NCBI GenBank assembly: GCA_964429355.1
Contig: CAYSCH010000020.1
Coordinates: forward strand, 1-47,284
DNA length: 47,284 nucleotides
Direction of reading: 5' to 3'
Source: JAAYAY01 sp964429355
GTDB taxonomy: Bacteria; Planctomycetota; Planctomycetia; Pirellulales; Thermoguttaceae
Shown here: positions 1 through 9,206 of the stretch, one piece after another
How the letters are laid out: every line of letters begins with the position of its first letter
Position numbering within the stretch: the stretch's first letter is position 1
The notes under the pieces: generated by a model
The model's input: only the letters and a program-made list of their open reading frames with translations
The model's database searches: none
Told to the model about the DNA's origin: nothing
Program-made: the position numbers and the translations under genes

Positions 1-3000
1 TGTTGTTGAATCGGTATTCGGAACTCTCGAAGTGCTCGCCTCGCACGGTGAAGATATACCCACCTTCGATGGTGTGCTCCTTCTTATCGGTCAAAGCGTA
101 GGACAGACGATATTGCCCCGGCGCCGCCGCCTTGAGCTGCAACTCGGCCTCGCCTTGGGCATTCGTCGCAAGCGAAACGCTGTGGACCGGCGTTTCAATC
201 GGCTTCCCCCCCTCATAGTGGATCTTCAGAAGTTCTACTTTACCCGCGCCTTCCACGGGTTGGCTATCAAGAGTCCGCGCTGAGAAGTGGGCATCAATCG
301 TGTCACCCACACGGTAGTAACCACGGTCCACCCAGGTGTAGACCTTGAACGGCTGACGGGCCACGAGCACACTGCCCGAACCGACGATCGTTCGCCGCGA
401 TTGGTCGACCACCTCGGCCGTCACGGTATATTGATGGTCCTCGTCCGGATGCAACTCCTTGGCCGGCAAGGTGTCGATTTCAACCTTCAACTTTCCGTCG
501 GGCCCGATCTCCAGCTCCCGTTCAGCGACGATTTCTGGAGGAGCCGAGTGCTGGGGCCACCAGAACGGCACAGGCCGGATGCAGCCCCACTTCACGAAAC
601 CCGGATACCAGTAATAGTCGTAGCCGAACCACCAATAGCCGGGACCGTAGAACCAATCCCATGGACGAGGTGGATACCAAGGCTTGTCGATCGCCGTGCG
701 CGCGATCTTGTATTTCACCTTGGCATTGGTCACCGGCGATCCGAAATAGTACTTGGCAGTGATCTCCGCCTCGATTTTCTCGCCGAGCATGACCGGTTCC
801 GTCGGGGCGTCCACCGTGACCTCGTACTCGGGCTTCTTGTACTCTTCCACCCGGAACGTACCACCGCCATGATTGGCAATCTCCAAACGCCAGACGCCGA
901 GCGTCGCGTCGGCAGGCAGATCCAGTTCCCCCTCCACGCCGCCGTATTCGTCCAACTTGACGCTTTCGTTACGTACCCGTTCGTTTTTCGCGTTGTGGAT
1001 CTCGATATGGACGGTTTGGCCGCCAAACTCCGAAACGTCAGCCATGTCGTACTTGGCGTGGCGGAGCCAGAATTTGTAGTGCACCTTCTGCCCCGGGCGA
1101 TAGACAGGGCGATCGGTGATCGTGAACACCCGCCTCTGCTGGTACTCCTCGTCGTAATGGCGGCCATACCAGACACCCGTGTAACCCAGATAGGCAAACC
1201 TCTCCCCCTCGCCGCGAGCCACAATCAGCCATTGATAATTCGAAGGCACCTCGTTTTCGCCAAGAATCACCTGTCCATCGGCGTCGGTGAACTCGGCAAA
1301 CTGCTTGACGAGCAGCTCGAAGTTGCGTCCCTGGCGATGCTCCTGGCGGAATCCGAACAGCTCAACATTCGCCTTGGCAACCGGTTTGCCTGAAACGGCA
1401 TCGCCCACGAAGAGATACACCTTCTGATCGAGCGGCTTCTTGATGATGGCCGTATCCGCCACCCAGAGCACTACGTGGCTTGTGTTTCCGCCCTTCATCC
1501 GGGCCGTCAGCAGGTAAGCCCCCGGCCTGTTGAGCGGACTGGCGACGGTCATGCGGCTGTCGAAATGGGCCTCTCGGGGTTCGAGCCGCGTGGTCCAAGA
1601 GGCCACTTCCTTGCTCGCGTACTTCAGTTCGTTTTCGTGGACGAGACGGTAGCCGATATTGCTGATGTTGATCCTGTTACCGTCCAGTTGGTTGGGCCGC
1701 GATTTGATGTACGCTTTCACATCCTCCAGCAACCGGGCGACGTCGATCTCCTTGGCCGTGAATTTCACCTCGTCGCCGTTTCGAAATCGATAGTCCACCG
1801 TGGCCCCCTTACCGGCAGGCTGCGTCGCGGACGACTCAAAACGACCCCATTTGCCGACGATCTGGCCGAGGCGATCTTTCCAGTGTTCGCGGTTGGCATC
1901 GTGCTCGTTCAGACAACGTTGCCAGTACTCGGCCGCCTTCGGATACTGACGCCGATTTTCGAAAATCTCGGCCAGTTGCTGGCAGGCCTCCTCCGAGTAA
2001 GGAGCTTTCTCGTCCGCGGCGATTTCCTGGAATAGCTTCACGAAGTTGAATTCGTCCGGCAGAGTAAACCGCTTCACCCCGGTCGCAAGCCGAGCGATCG
2101 TCTCGTTCTCAGCAAGCGTGTGAAGCGCGTAGGTGCCACTCTCGTTCTCCTGCGTGTCGTCGACGTCCATTCGGCCGAAAGGAACTCCGAAGTAGGCCAT
2201 CGTCTGCACGTCGAACTGGCTCGCCAGGAACTGGGCAAACTGGTAACGGACCTCATTGCGGCGTGCTGGAGCGATCTCAATGGCCGTCTCCAGACACCAT
2301 CGCCACCGCTGGCCATCCGTTTCCGACACTTCGAGACTCTTCGGCACGTAGTGGTAGACTGGTTTCCCGTCTGCGTCGACCGGCGCAGCGGTCTCACCCC
2401 GACCGTATCCCCAACCCTGTTCATAATCCGGAAGTGTTCCCAAATCGGTCAGAGACTGAAGCCGCCACGCCTCGCCGTAACCGCGATTGTTCAACAAGAC
2501 TCCGGCAAACTGGATAAGGAAATCGCCTACCTCCGAACGGCTGTCATCCTCCAAGGCAATCGGGAGTGCCTGGACCATCAACTGCATCGCACGCACTCGG
2601 TCCCGCTCCGTCGCGTGGACAACCTCGCCTCCCCCACGATGCTGTCCCCGCTGGAACTCGCCCGCGATCATGAATCCTTGGTGGTCCACATTCACGTAGC
2701 TCTGCGCCACCGCCACGAGCGCCCGCCAGTTCTTCGCCTGAGCGTCCGCGACCGCCTCCCGAAATGCGTCGATTTCGCTGATCCGATTGAGCTGTTGCAG
2801 GCACGCGATGGCCATATTCAGGTCGCTGCCAACCAGCGCCGGCTCCTTCGTGCCGGCATCGAACGCCAGCCGGCTGAATACTCCATACGCGTCTCCGTAA
2901 TTCCGGTCATTGTAGGCCTTCTGGGCGTCGGATCTGGAACCGGTCATCGGCGCTGCCTCACGGGCAAGGGTGTAGGCAAGGCCGCCGACGATAGCCGCGG

Positions 3001-3037
3001 CCACAAGCGTGATAGTTGCAGGACGAGAACGAATCAT
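1..3037 (-). CDS. Alpha-2-macroglobulin family protein, C-terminal part outside the window
   Basis: Reading the minus strand from ATG at 3037 gives an open frame of 1012 codons that leaves the window at base 2, so the gene is incomplete. GGAG lies just upstream of the ATG. Residues 1-25 form a hydrophobic signal or anchor without a lipobox cysteine. A tetratricopeptide-like stretch follows, then macroglobulin domains. The MG2 hallmark TDRPVYRPGQKVHYKF is at 1086-1133 and VEEYKKPEYEVTVDAP is just after it. Bacterial A2Ms are periplasmic protease traps. The thioester and bait regions would lie further left and cannot be judged. Residues 787-828 are an aromatic-rich insert (20 of 42 are W, Y or F). 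Family assignment is secure; thioester status is unknown. Confidence 0.9.
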   Translation of the reverse strand, partial: MIRSRPATITLVAAAIVGGLAYTLAREAAPMTGSRSDAQKAYNDRNYGDAYGVFSRLAFDAGTKEPALVGSDLNMAIACLQQLNRISEIDAFREAVADAQAKNWRALVAVAQSYVNVDHQGFMIAGEFQRGQHRGGGEVVHATERDRVRAMQLMVQALPIALEDDSRSEVGDFLIQFAGVLLNNRGYGEAWRLQSLTDLGTLPDYEQGWGYGRGETAAPVDADGKPVYHYVPKSLEVSETDGQRWRWCLETAIEIAPARRNEVRYQFAQFLASQFDVQTMAYFGVPFGRMDVDDTQENESGTYALHTLAENETIARLATGVKRFTLPDEFNFVKLFQEIAADEKAPYSEEACQQLAEIFENRRQYPKAAEYWQRCLNEHDANREHWKDRLGQIVGKWGRFESSATQPAGKGATVDYRFRNGDEVKFTAKEIDVARLLEDVKAYIKSRPNQLDGNRINISNIGYRLVHENELKYASKEVASWTTRLEPREAHFDSRMTVASPLNRPGAYLLTARMKGGNTSHVVLWVADTAIIKKPLDQKVYLFVGDAVSGKPVAKANVELFGFRQEHRQGRNFELLVKQFAEFTDADGQVILGENEVPSNYQWLIVARGEGERFAYLGYTGVWYGRHYDEEYQQRRVFTITDRPVYRPGQKVHYKFWLRHAKYDMADVSEFGGQTVHIEIHNAKNERVRNESVKLDEYGGVEGELDLPADATLGVWRLEIANHGGGTFRVEEYKKPEYEVTVDAPTEPVMLGEKIEAEITAKYYFGSPVTNAKVKYKIARTAIDKPWYPPRPWDWFYGPGYWWFGYDYYWYPGFVKWGCIRPVPFWWPQHSAPPEIVAERELEIGPDGKLKVEIDTLPAKELHPDEDHQYTVTAEVVDQSRRTIVGSGSVLVARQPFKVYTWVDRGYYRVGDTIDAHFSARTLDSQPVEGAGKVELLKIHYEGGKPIETPVHSVSLATNAQGEAELQLKAAAPGQYRLSYALTDKKEHTIEGGYIFTVRGEHFESSEYRFNN

Positions 3038-3292
3038 GGTGCCTTCTCCTTGCGGCATTAAGGCTTGTTCGCACAAAAGCGGGTCGAGGGGCTGGATTCA
3101 TAGACGAGCCAATCCCCGGAAGAGTTTCTCTCAGAAATGGTTCTTACGAGTCTCTGCCGGGAAATCCGCAAGGAGTGCGCGTTTCGTGCGGAAAGCATTC
3201 TTCCTTCCACGTGGTAGATTTCGTGTGCCCGGCTGCCTCATAATAGACCCGGAGCTGGATCTTTCCCAGCCCAGGTCACAAGGTATTGACTG

Positions 3293-4666
3293 ATGGGAGG
3301 TCGATCTGCGGTGGAACCTTCTGATCCGTTTTCCGAATGGCTCGGCCGTCGCGGTGATCAACCGCCGCAGGATCACTATGATCTGCTCGGACTTGCTCGA
3401 TTTGAACCGGACCTGGCATTGATCTCGCACACGGCCGACACGCTGCGCGCGAAGATACGCAAGATCCGGCCCGGGCCTCATCTTGCCCAGTGGCAGCGAC
3501 TCCTTGACCGCCTGGAGGCGGCCAAGATCTGTCTCAGCGATCCGATCACAAAAGCCGCATACGACGAGAGCCTCGACTCAACGCCCCACTCTCCTGACGT
3601 TTCCGACCGACCCGGCGTTACACCGGATTCTTCCGGCACGAGTTCGAAATCTGCCCGATATGCCGCTCCACTCGGTCCGCACTTCGATGAGGTGCCCCCT
3701 GTCATTGACGACGTCCGCCCGAAGGACCCCTCCATGCCGCGGGCACCCAAGAACGCATCGTATCCGTCAATCCAGCCAGTGGGACGAAAATCGTCCGCGT
3801 CTCGCCTCGCAATACAAGTTCTCCTCGTGACAACAGTTCTGCTGCTGATCGCCATTGGATGGGTGGTGTTCGTCAAACAGCGAACCGATCCCTCTCTGGC
3901 AACCGCAGGTCCACACGTCCCCCCCAACGCAACCTCCCCGGAGAAACCAGAGCCCAGCCAGAACCTCCCGCAGGCCGAGCCTGCCGCTCCCCCGTCTCCC
4001 TCTCCTTCCCCCATGGGAGTGGAGTCCAACCCCTTGTCACCTCCAGTGACGAGTGTCCCCCTCAGCCCGCCGAAGCCACCTGTGACGCTTGTTGCCCCGC
4101 CTCCTTCATCCACAGCCAGCGTGGCAGCCCCAGCGGCGACCGTGGACCCAGCCAGGCGGCAGGCGTTCGGAAGGGCCATCGCGTTGGCCCGTTCCGCCTT
4201 GGCAGATCGCGATCTTGACTTGGCAGCCACCCACCTGAATGAGGCAGTTTCTCTCGCGCAGACCGAGCAAGAGGCCGCTGAAGCCGAACAGGTCGAAGTC
4301 CTGAGGGCCCACTTGGACGCGTTTTGGGGAAGTCTCGTCCAGCAGATTTCCAAGCTCGAGAGCGGTTCCGAACTCCGCGTGGGTGAAATGATGGTCGTGG
4401 TGGTTGAGACGGGGCCCGACAGTGTGACACTCCGAGTTTCAGGTCAGAACCACCGGTACTCCATTGCAGGGATGCCATACCCGCTGGTAGTGGCCATGGC
4501 TGAACAGCTCTTTTCTGACTCCTCAAACGCAAAGACGCTGCTTGCAGCGTTTCTCATTGCAGAAACCGGCGGAAACGCCGAGAAAGCACGGCAATTGCTC
4601 CAAGATGCGTCCCAAGGAGGGGCCGAAGTCAGCGAACTACTATCTGAACTGGACCGGCCCGAGTGA
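3293..4666 (+). CDS. Degenerate J-domain membrane protein, proline-rich
   Basis: The 457-residue product begins with a J-like segment (residues 28-98: HYDLLGL near the start, ITKAAYDESL near the end). There is no HPD tripeptide, so classical Hsp70 stimulation is not expected. A single hydrophobic helix at about residues 172-193 is followed by a long Pro/Ser/Ala-rich linker (about 200-285) and an Ala/Glu-rich helical C-terminus. Planctomycetes carry many such J-like proteins of unknown role. The gene is divergent from the macroglobulin gene with about 255 bp between them. AAGG lies about 12 bp before the ATG. Role unknown. Confidence 0.75.
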   Translation: MGGRSAVEPSDPFSEWLGRRGDQPPQDHYDLLGLARFEPDLALISHTADTLRAKIRKIRPGPHLAQWQRLLDRLEAAKICLSDPITKAAYDESLDSTPHSPDVSDRPGVTPDSSGTSSKSARYAAPLGPHFDEVPPVIDDVRPKDPSMPRAPKNASYPSIQPVGRKSSASRLAIQVLLVTTVLLLIAIGWVVFVKQRTDPSLATAGPHVPPNATSPEKPEPSQNLPQAEPAAPPSPSPSPMGVESNPLSPPVTSVPLSPPKPPVTLVAPPPSSTASVAAPAATVDPARRQAFGRAIALARSALADRDLDLAATHLNEAVSLAQTEQEAAEAEQVEVLRAHLDAFWGSLVQQISKLESGSELRVGEMMVVVVETGPDSVTLRVSGQNHRYSIAGMPYPLVVAMAEQLFSDSSNAKTLLAAFLIAETGGNAEKARQLLQDASQGGAEVSELLSELDRPE

Positions 4667-4938
4667 GAGGCCGTGTGCCAGCCGCGGTTCCCCCAAATGC
4701 CGGTTTGTCGAGCCCTTCCGTACGAATGGCGCACGATACTTGTCGCCATTTCCACACAGACAGGCTGTGACACCCCCACTCGCCCTGTCCAAAGCGTCTC
4801 TCGCCTGCCCTGGCAAACTGTTCTGGGGGGGCCTACAATGGGTCTTCACGCCTTTTCGGGGCCGTTTCGCAATCCGGTTCGTCAAGGAGGACTGCGTCTG
4901 GGAGCGATACTACCCCCTAATGCGAAGGGAACTCGCGA

Positions 4939-5538
4939 GTGCTGAACGAGCTGGAATCTGAACAAGAAATCGCGGTCGATCTGAAGAACCCGGTTCTGGC
5001 CGGTGCGCTTGCCTGGTTGGTACCCGGCTTGGGCCATTTCTATCAGGGTCGTACCGCAAAGGGAGTCTTGTTTTGCGTGTGCATTCTGAGCACGTTTATT
5101 TATGGCGTCTATTTGGGGGGGGATTCTCACGACGGATGGGGGCGTGTTGTTTTCGCCTCCTGGCGCCCGGGGTTTCGACGGCTGCCTTACCTCTGCCAGA
5201 TCGGAGTGGGTCTGGCAGCTATGCCGGCGTTCCTTGAAGCGCAACGGGCTGCAGACGGCCAGAAACCCCTACTGGGAGGGTTCATGGCGCCCCCCCGTCC
5301 TGACGGCGATCCCCGAGCCGGACGCCGTATGGACGCCCTTATGGAACAACCCACGCTCGACGATTTGCACAAACGGCTCGGCCGCTATTTCGACATGGGT
5401 ACCGCGTACACAATGATCGCCGGTTTGCTCAATATCTTGGCAATTTATGACGCGTGCTGCGGCCCGGTGATGGCCGAAAGTCGGAAAGAAGAAGAAGAAG
5501 AAGTGGAGCCCTCGCGCGATTCCGGCGGGACGGTCTAG
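4939..5538 (+). CDS. DUF6677-like small membrane protein
   Basis: The 199-residue product has a GTG start preceded by AAGGGA about 9 bp upstream. The N-terminal hydrophobic pair (LAWLVPGLGHFYQGR followed by LFCVCILSTFIYGVYLGG, residues about 20-61) resembles TM2-type proteins, and this arrangement is typical of the planctomycete family DUF6677. A second hydrophobic segment is near residues 155-175. The tail is highly charged (a run of Glu). The next gene starts 2 bp after the stop, so the two are probably cotranscribed with trkA and trkH. Function unknown; membrane location is inferred from hydrophobicity. Confidence 0.75.
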   Translation: MLNELESEQEIAVDLKNPVLAGALAWLVPGLGHFYQGRTAKGVLFCVCILSTFIYGVYLGGDSHDGWGRVVFASWRPGFRRLPYLCQIGVGLAAMPAFLEAQRAADGQKPLLGGFMAPPRPDGDPRAGRRMDALMEQPTLDDLHKRLGRYFDMGTAYTMIAGLLNILAIYDACCGPVMAESRKEEEEEVEPSRDSGGTV

Positions 5539-5540
5539 CC

Positions 5541-5747
5541 ATGGTGAATATTCTGCTTGCTTCGATGGGTATCAAGGACTTCTGGTACGCGCTGCCCCTG
5601 ATCGTGGCGGTGAGCCTGGTCTACGCAGCAACCCGTCACGAACTGATGGGCCCAATCTTGTCGCATGCGGTGCGAATTGGTGTCTGGATCGTCGGATTCA
5701 TGATGATTGTCCTGGTGGTCCTACTGGCGATATCGTGGTGTACCTGA
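5541..5747 (+). CDS. 68-residue two-helix membrane protein
   Basis: A short frame starts at ATG 5541, 2 bp after the preceding stop. The product has two hydrophobic segments (about residues 16-31 and 45-66) separated by a short basic loop, and no recognisable domain. It ends 23 bp before trkA. The tight spacing suggests it belongs to the same transcript as the DUF6677-like gene and trkA/trkH. It could be a small accessory subunit, but nothing in the sequence proves this. Confidence 0.7.
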   Translation: MVNILLASMGIKDFWYALPLIVAVSLVYAATRHELMGPILSHAVRIGVWIVGFMMIVLVVLLAISWCT

Positions 5748-5770
5748 CTTGAAGGAAAGCGTTTGTCGCC

Positions 5771-7126
5771 ATGAGAATCGTCGTGCTTGGAGCCGGAACC
5801 GTCGGCACTTCGGTCGCCGAACTGCTTTGCCAATTCGGCCACAGCGTGACAGTCGTGGATCATGATCCGGCCGTAGCTCGCCGTGTGAACGACGAGTTGG
5901 ATGTCCGAGGTATTGCCGGGTCTGCCGCCCAATCGAGCGTGCTTTTTCAGGCAGGAGTGATGGATGCCGATCTCTGCCTGGCGGTGACCAGCAGCGACGA
6001 GGGCAATATGATTGCGGCGAGCATGGCCAAGGCCATGGGAGCCCACCGGGTGGTCGCTCGCGTCTATGCACCCGTCTTTCGCGATCTGAGCACTTTTGAC
6101 TACCAGCGCCATTTCCACATCGATCGGTTGCTCAGCCTCGAGCACCTGTCGGCAATGGAACTGGCCCGAAAGATCCGCGAACCAGGATCGCTGGCGATCG
6201 AGAACTTCGCCCACGGTGATATCGAAATGTTGGAACTGGCGGTCACCCGATCGACCGCTGCTGTCGGAGTCCCCCTCATGGACCTCCGTTTGCCCAGAGT
6301 CGTGCGGATCGGGTCGATTCTCCGGGATGGAAAACTCTCCATTGCCGAGGCAAACGACGTGGTGGCCGTGGGCGATCGGGTCACGTTGATCGGATCCCGG
6401 GAAGATATCGATAACGTCAAGTCTCGATTCGAAAGCGAGCCGCCTCAGAAGCGAGGCATCGTCATCGCCGGTGGCGGCGAGACCGGCTATCACTTGGCTC
6501 GCGTTCTCGAGGGCCCCCGTTTCGCCATCGTGCTCATGGAAGCCGACCGCCAACGGTGTGAATACCTGGCCTCGCACCTGAAACACACCACGGTTGTCAA
6601 TTGTGATGCCCAGCGACGGGCCGACCTGGAGGAGGAACGCGTGGGCAGTGCCGACGTGTTCGTGGCCTGCACCGGCGAGGACGAAAACAACATCATGGCC
6701 TGCGTGGAGGCCAGGGAGCTCGGAGCAAGAATGACGGCCGCCCTCGTCAGTCGCCCTGACTACGCCAACGTGGTCGGGAAGCTCGGGATTGACGAGACGG
6801 TGAGCCCACGAGAGGTCGTCGCCAAGCAGATTCTGGGATTTCTGAACTCGGGTCCCGTCGTTTTCCGTAATCCCCTTCTTGCCGGCGGCGGCGTCCAGGT
6901 CCTCGAAGTCGAGGTACTCGAAAACACCCCCATTTCCGAACACGTCCTCGCCAGTGCCGACTTGCCCTCCCAGTGCCTCATCGCCGCAGTCATCAAGGAG
7001 AGCTTCGTCCAGGTGCCGGGGGCCGACGACCGGCTCAAACCGGGCGATACCGTCCTCCTTCTGGTCGCCGACGCCGTAGTCGAGGACGCCCTCAAACTCT
7101 TTCAGCCAAATAGGACCGCCGGATAG
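5771..7126 (+). CDS. trkA: Trk potassium uptake NAD-binding subunit TrkA
   Basis: The 451-residue product is the cytosolic regulatory (RCK) subunit that gates the Trk K+ channel by binding nucleotides. Two tandem Rossmann/RCK halves are visible: the first begins MRIVVLGAGTVGTSVAELL with the acidic strand end VVDHD, the second begins IVIAGGGETGYHLARVL at about residue 230. Each is followed by a TrkA-C-like segment (for example the one ending GDTVLLLVADAVVEDALKLF). The length fits two-domain TrkA proteins (about 450-460). trkH follows 100 bp downstream in the same direction. AAGGAAA lies upstream of the ATG. Confidence 0.95.
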   Translation: MRIVVLGAGTVGTSVAELLCQFGHSVTVVDHDPAVARRVNDELDVRGIAGSAAQSSVLFQAGVMDADLCLAVTSSDEGNMIAASMAKAMGAHRVVARVYAPVFRDLSTFDYQRHFHIDRLLSLEHLSAMELARKIREPGSLAIENFAHGDIEMLELAVTRSTAAVGVPLMDLRLPRVVRIGSILRDGKLSIAEANDVVAVGDRVTLIGSREDIDNVKSRFESEPPQKRGIVIAGGGETGYHLARVLEGPRFAIVLMEADRQRCEYLASHLKHTTVVNCDAQRRADLEEERVGSADVFVACTGEDENNIMACVEARELGARMTAALVSRPDYANVVGKLGIDETVSPREVVAKQILGFLNSGPVVFRNPLLAGGGVQVLEVEVLENTPISEHVLASADLPSQCLIAAVIKESFVQVPGADDRLKPGDTVLLLVADAVVEDALKLFQPNRTAG

Positions 7127-7226
7127 GGAAGATTGCCCGCCACAGTAGTATCGCTCCTTCTGCCGGAGGGACATTGCCCGCCGTCTCTGGATCCCGCTAA
7201 CAACCCGTTGGTGGCCTGCCGCCCCT

Positions 7227-8846
7227 ATGAACTACCCCCTCCTCAGCAGACTTCTCGGCCTGATCACCAACTTGATCGGCGCTGCAATGCTCTTCAGCCT
7301 GCCTTGGGCTCTGCTCGAAGGCGACTGGTCGATGCCCCGTGAACGCGACGGGTTCTTCGGGCTGCTCGCGGCGATCGCGGTCTGCCTCATCCTCGGCGCA
7401 ATCCTGCGGCGTCTGGGGCGCAAGGCGCAAGGCCAGTTGTTCCGCAAGGAGGCCATGGCCGTGGTCGGTTTGACCTGGGTTCTGGCAACGGTCCTCGGCG
7501 GTCTGCCCTACCTGTTCAGCGGAACCATGCGCGCTCCCCACGTTCCCATGGACTTTGCCGATGCCATGTTCGAATCCCAGTCCGGATTCAGTACAACCGG
7601 GGCCACCGTCCTGTCCGATGTTCAGGATCCGAGAATGATCCCGCGCTGCATCTTGTTCTGGCGATCCAGCACACACTACCTCGGGGGACTGGGAATCATT
7701 GTGCTCTTCGTGGCCATCCTCGGCCAGGGATCGGCCGGCAAGGCCCTGATGCGGGCCGAGATCTCCGGCCAGAGCCACGCAACGCCCCAGGCACGGATGC
7801 AGCACACCGCGTGGGTCCTGTTCCTGGTCTACAATGGCCTGAACGCAGCCTTGACGCTGGCCCTCTGCGTGCAGGGCGTGCCGCTGTTCGATTCCCTCTG
7901 CCACTCCTTCGGCACGATGGCCACGGGAGGGTTCAGTACCTACAACGCCAGCGTCGGCCATTTCGCAACCGACCCGGACCTGAACGGAACGGCCATCGAG
8001 ACCACGATCGTTGTCTTCATGGTCTTGGCCGGCACCAATTTCATGCTGCTCTATTGGCTGCTCATCGGCCGATCCGGCAAGCTTCTCGGCGACGCGGAAT
8101 GGCGCACCTACATCGCCATCATCCTCTTCGCAACGGCAATCATTCTCGTGTCCGGCCTGGTCTACGGCGACTTCGATCGCTACGGCACCTCCGACATCGC
8201 AGTCGCTTCCGCCACAGAAAACGGGCAACCGGAAACCTGTCCTGTCTTCCTCGGGCTGCGTTATTCGCTGTTTCAGGTCGTCTCGCTCATCACCACGACG
8301 GGCTTCTGTACCGATGAGTTCGAGAAGTGGAACGCCCTTTCGGTAGGCCTTCTTCTCGTCCTCATGTATATCGGCGGATGTGCCGGCAGCACCGGAGGTG
8401 GCATCAAGGTGATTCGGCACATCCTCTTCGTAAAAATCCTCCGACTCGAGGTTGAACAGGCTTTCCACCCACGGGTGGTTCGCCCCTTGCGAATCGCCGG
8501 AGAACCGCTTGAAGACCAGTCGGTCCGAAAGAGCATACTGGTGTATTTCGGGTTGATTCTCGTCATCTCCGTCGCAAGCTGGCTGTTCATCGTCGGGGTC
8601 GAACCCGACTGCACTTGGACCTCCGGCGGGCACGATGTGGACCACAAGTTGATCGACAGTGCCAGTTGCGTTGCTGCAACACTCAATAACATCGGCCCCG
8701 GACTCGGGCTCGTCGGTGCGCGGCAGAACTTCGGGAGCTTCGGCGTCCCCTCCAAACTCCTCTTCACCTGGCTCATGATGCTCGGCCGGCTGGAAATATT
8801 CGCAATCCTCGTGCTGTTCGTGCCTGGATTCTGGCGCAGCCAGTAG
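7227..8846 (+). CDS. trkH: Trk potassium transporter membrane subunit TrkH
   Basis: The 539-residue polytopic protein forms the ion-conducting part of the Trk system in the inner membrane. The four pore-loop signatures with their filter glycines are visible: SGFSTTGATVL (near residue 119), TMATGGFSTYNAS (near 230), ITTTGFCTDEF (near 355) and CAGSTGGGIKVIR (near 385). It lies directly downstream of trkA, so the pair is a complete two-component K+ uptake unit. No strong ribosome binding site is visible before the ATG, so translation may be coupled or leaderless-like. Assignment is secure. Confidence 0.95.
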   Translation: MNYPLLSRLLGLITNLIGAAMLFSLPWALLEGDWSMPRERDGFFGLLAAIAVCLILGAILRRLGRKAQGQLFRKEAMAVVGLTWVLATVLGGLPYLFSGTMRAPHVPMDFADAMFESQSGFSTTGATVLSDVQDPRMIPRCILFWRSSTHYLGGLGIIVLFVAILGQGSAGKALMRAEISGQSHATPQARMQHTAWVLFLVYNGLNAALTLALCVQGVPLFDSLCHSFGTMATGGFSTYNASVGHFATDPDLNGTAIETTIVVFMVLAGTNFMLLYWLLIGRSGKLLGDAEWRTYIAIILFATAIILVSGLVYGDFDRYGTSDIAVASATENGQPETCPVFLGLRYSLFQVVSLITTTGFCTDEFEKWNALSVGLLLVLMYIGGCAGSTGGGIKVIRHILFVKILRLEVEQAFHPRVVRPLRIAGEPLEDQSVRKSILVYFGLILVISVASWLFIVGVEPDCTWTSGGHDVDHKLIDSASCVAATLNNIGPGLGLVGARQNFGSFGVPSKLLFTWLMMLGRLEIFAILVLFVPGFWRSQ

Positions 8847-9206
8847 CCGCTTGGACTCGTCGACTCTTTTCTTTCAGCCGAACATGATTCCAATCCCTGA
8901 AAACGGTTGCCAAGGAGTCGTTCGCTTGCGATCTCGGCCCTGTTCCCAGCAGTCAGACTTGTCAGCACACTGAACACTCGCCGTATGCAGACCCCGGCGA
9001 CCACCGGCCCCTGAAGGCCGACCTGACCGCAACGCTGGAGTGCTGGCCGCCGATTGTCGCAAGGTTGATTTCAGTGCCTTGCCAGTCCGCAACGCGTTGA
9101 CGATCCGCCCCCCGAACCGGTAAACTTGCGGCTTGGTGTGCCTGCGTTGGACGCCGGGATTGGTATCCGATCTGGCCGTCACATTCGAAATCGGAATGGA
9201 GAAATA
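8847..9206 (+). other. Gene-free stretch between trkH and tkt
   Basis: About 360 bp with no convincing coding signal on either strand. It should contain the tkt promoter, but no clear -35/-10 pair was recognised. The frame of tkt stays open back to 9126, but that extension reads as unrelated residues. Confidence 0.6.

Noticed and set aside
287..1393. Long plus-strand frame of 368 codons (and neighbours at 1475-2035 and 2120-3061)
   Set aside because: It is antisense to the macroglobulin gene, whose minus frame gives clear family motifs. The plus translation is Arg/His/Leu-rich without any domain.
5636..7174. 512-codon minus-strand frame
   Set aside because: Antisense shadow of trkA. The plus frame has both Rossmann motifs and a proper start.
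7197..8645. 482-codon minus-strand frame
   Set aside because: Antisense shadow of trkH; the product is Asp/Glu/Gln/His-rich and low in hydrophobics, typical of a shadow of a membrane protein gene.
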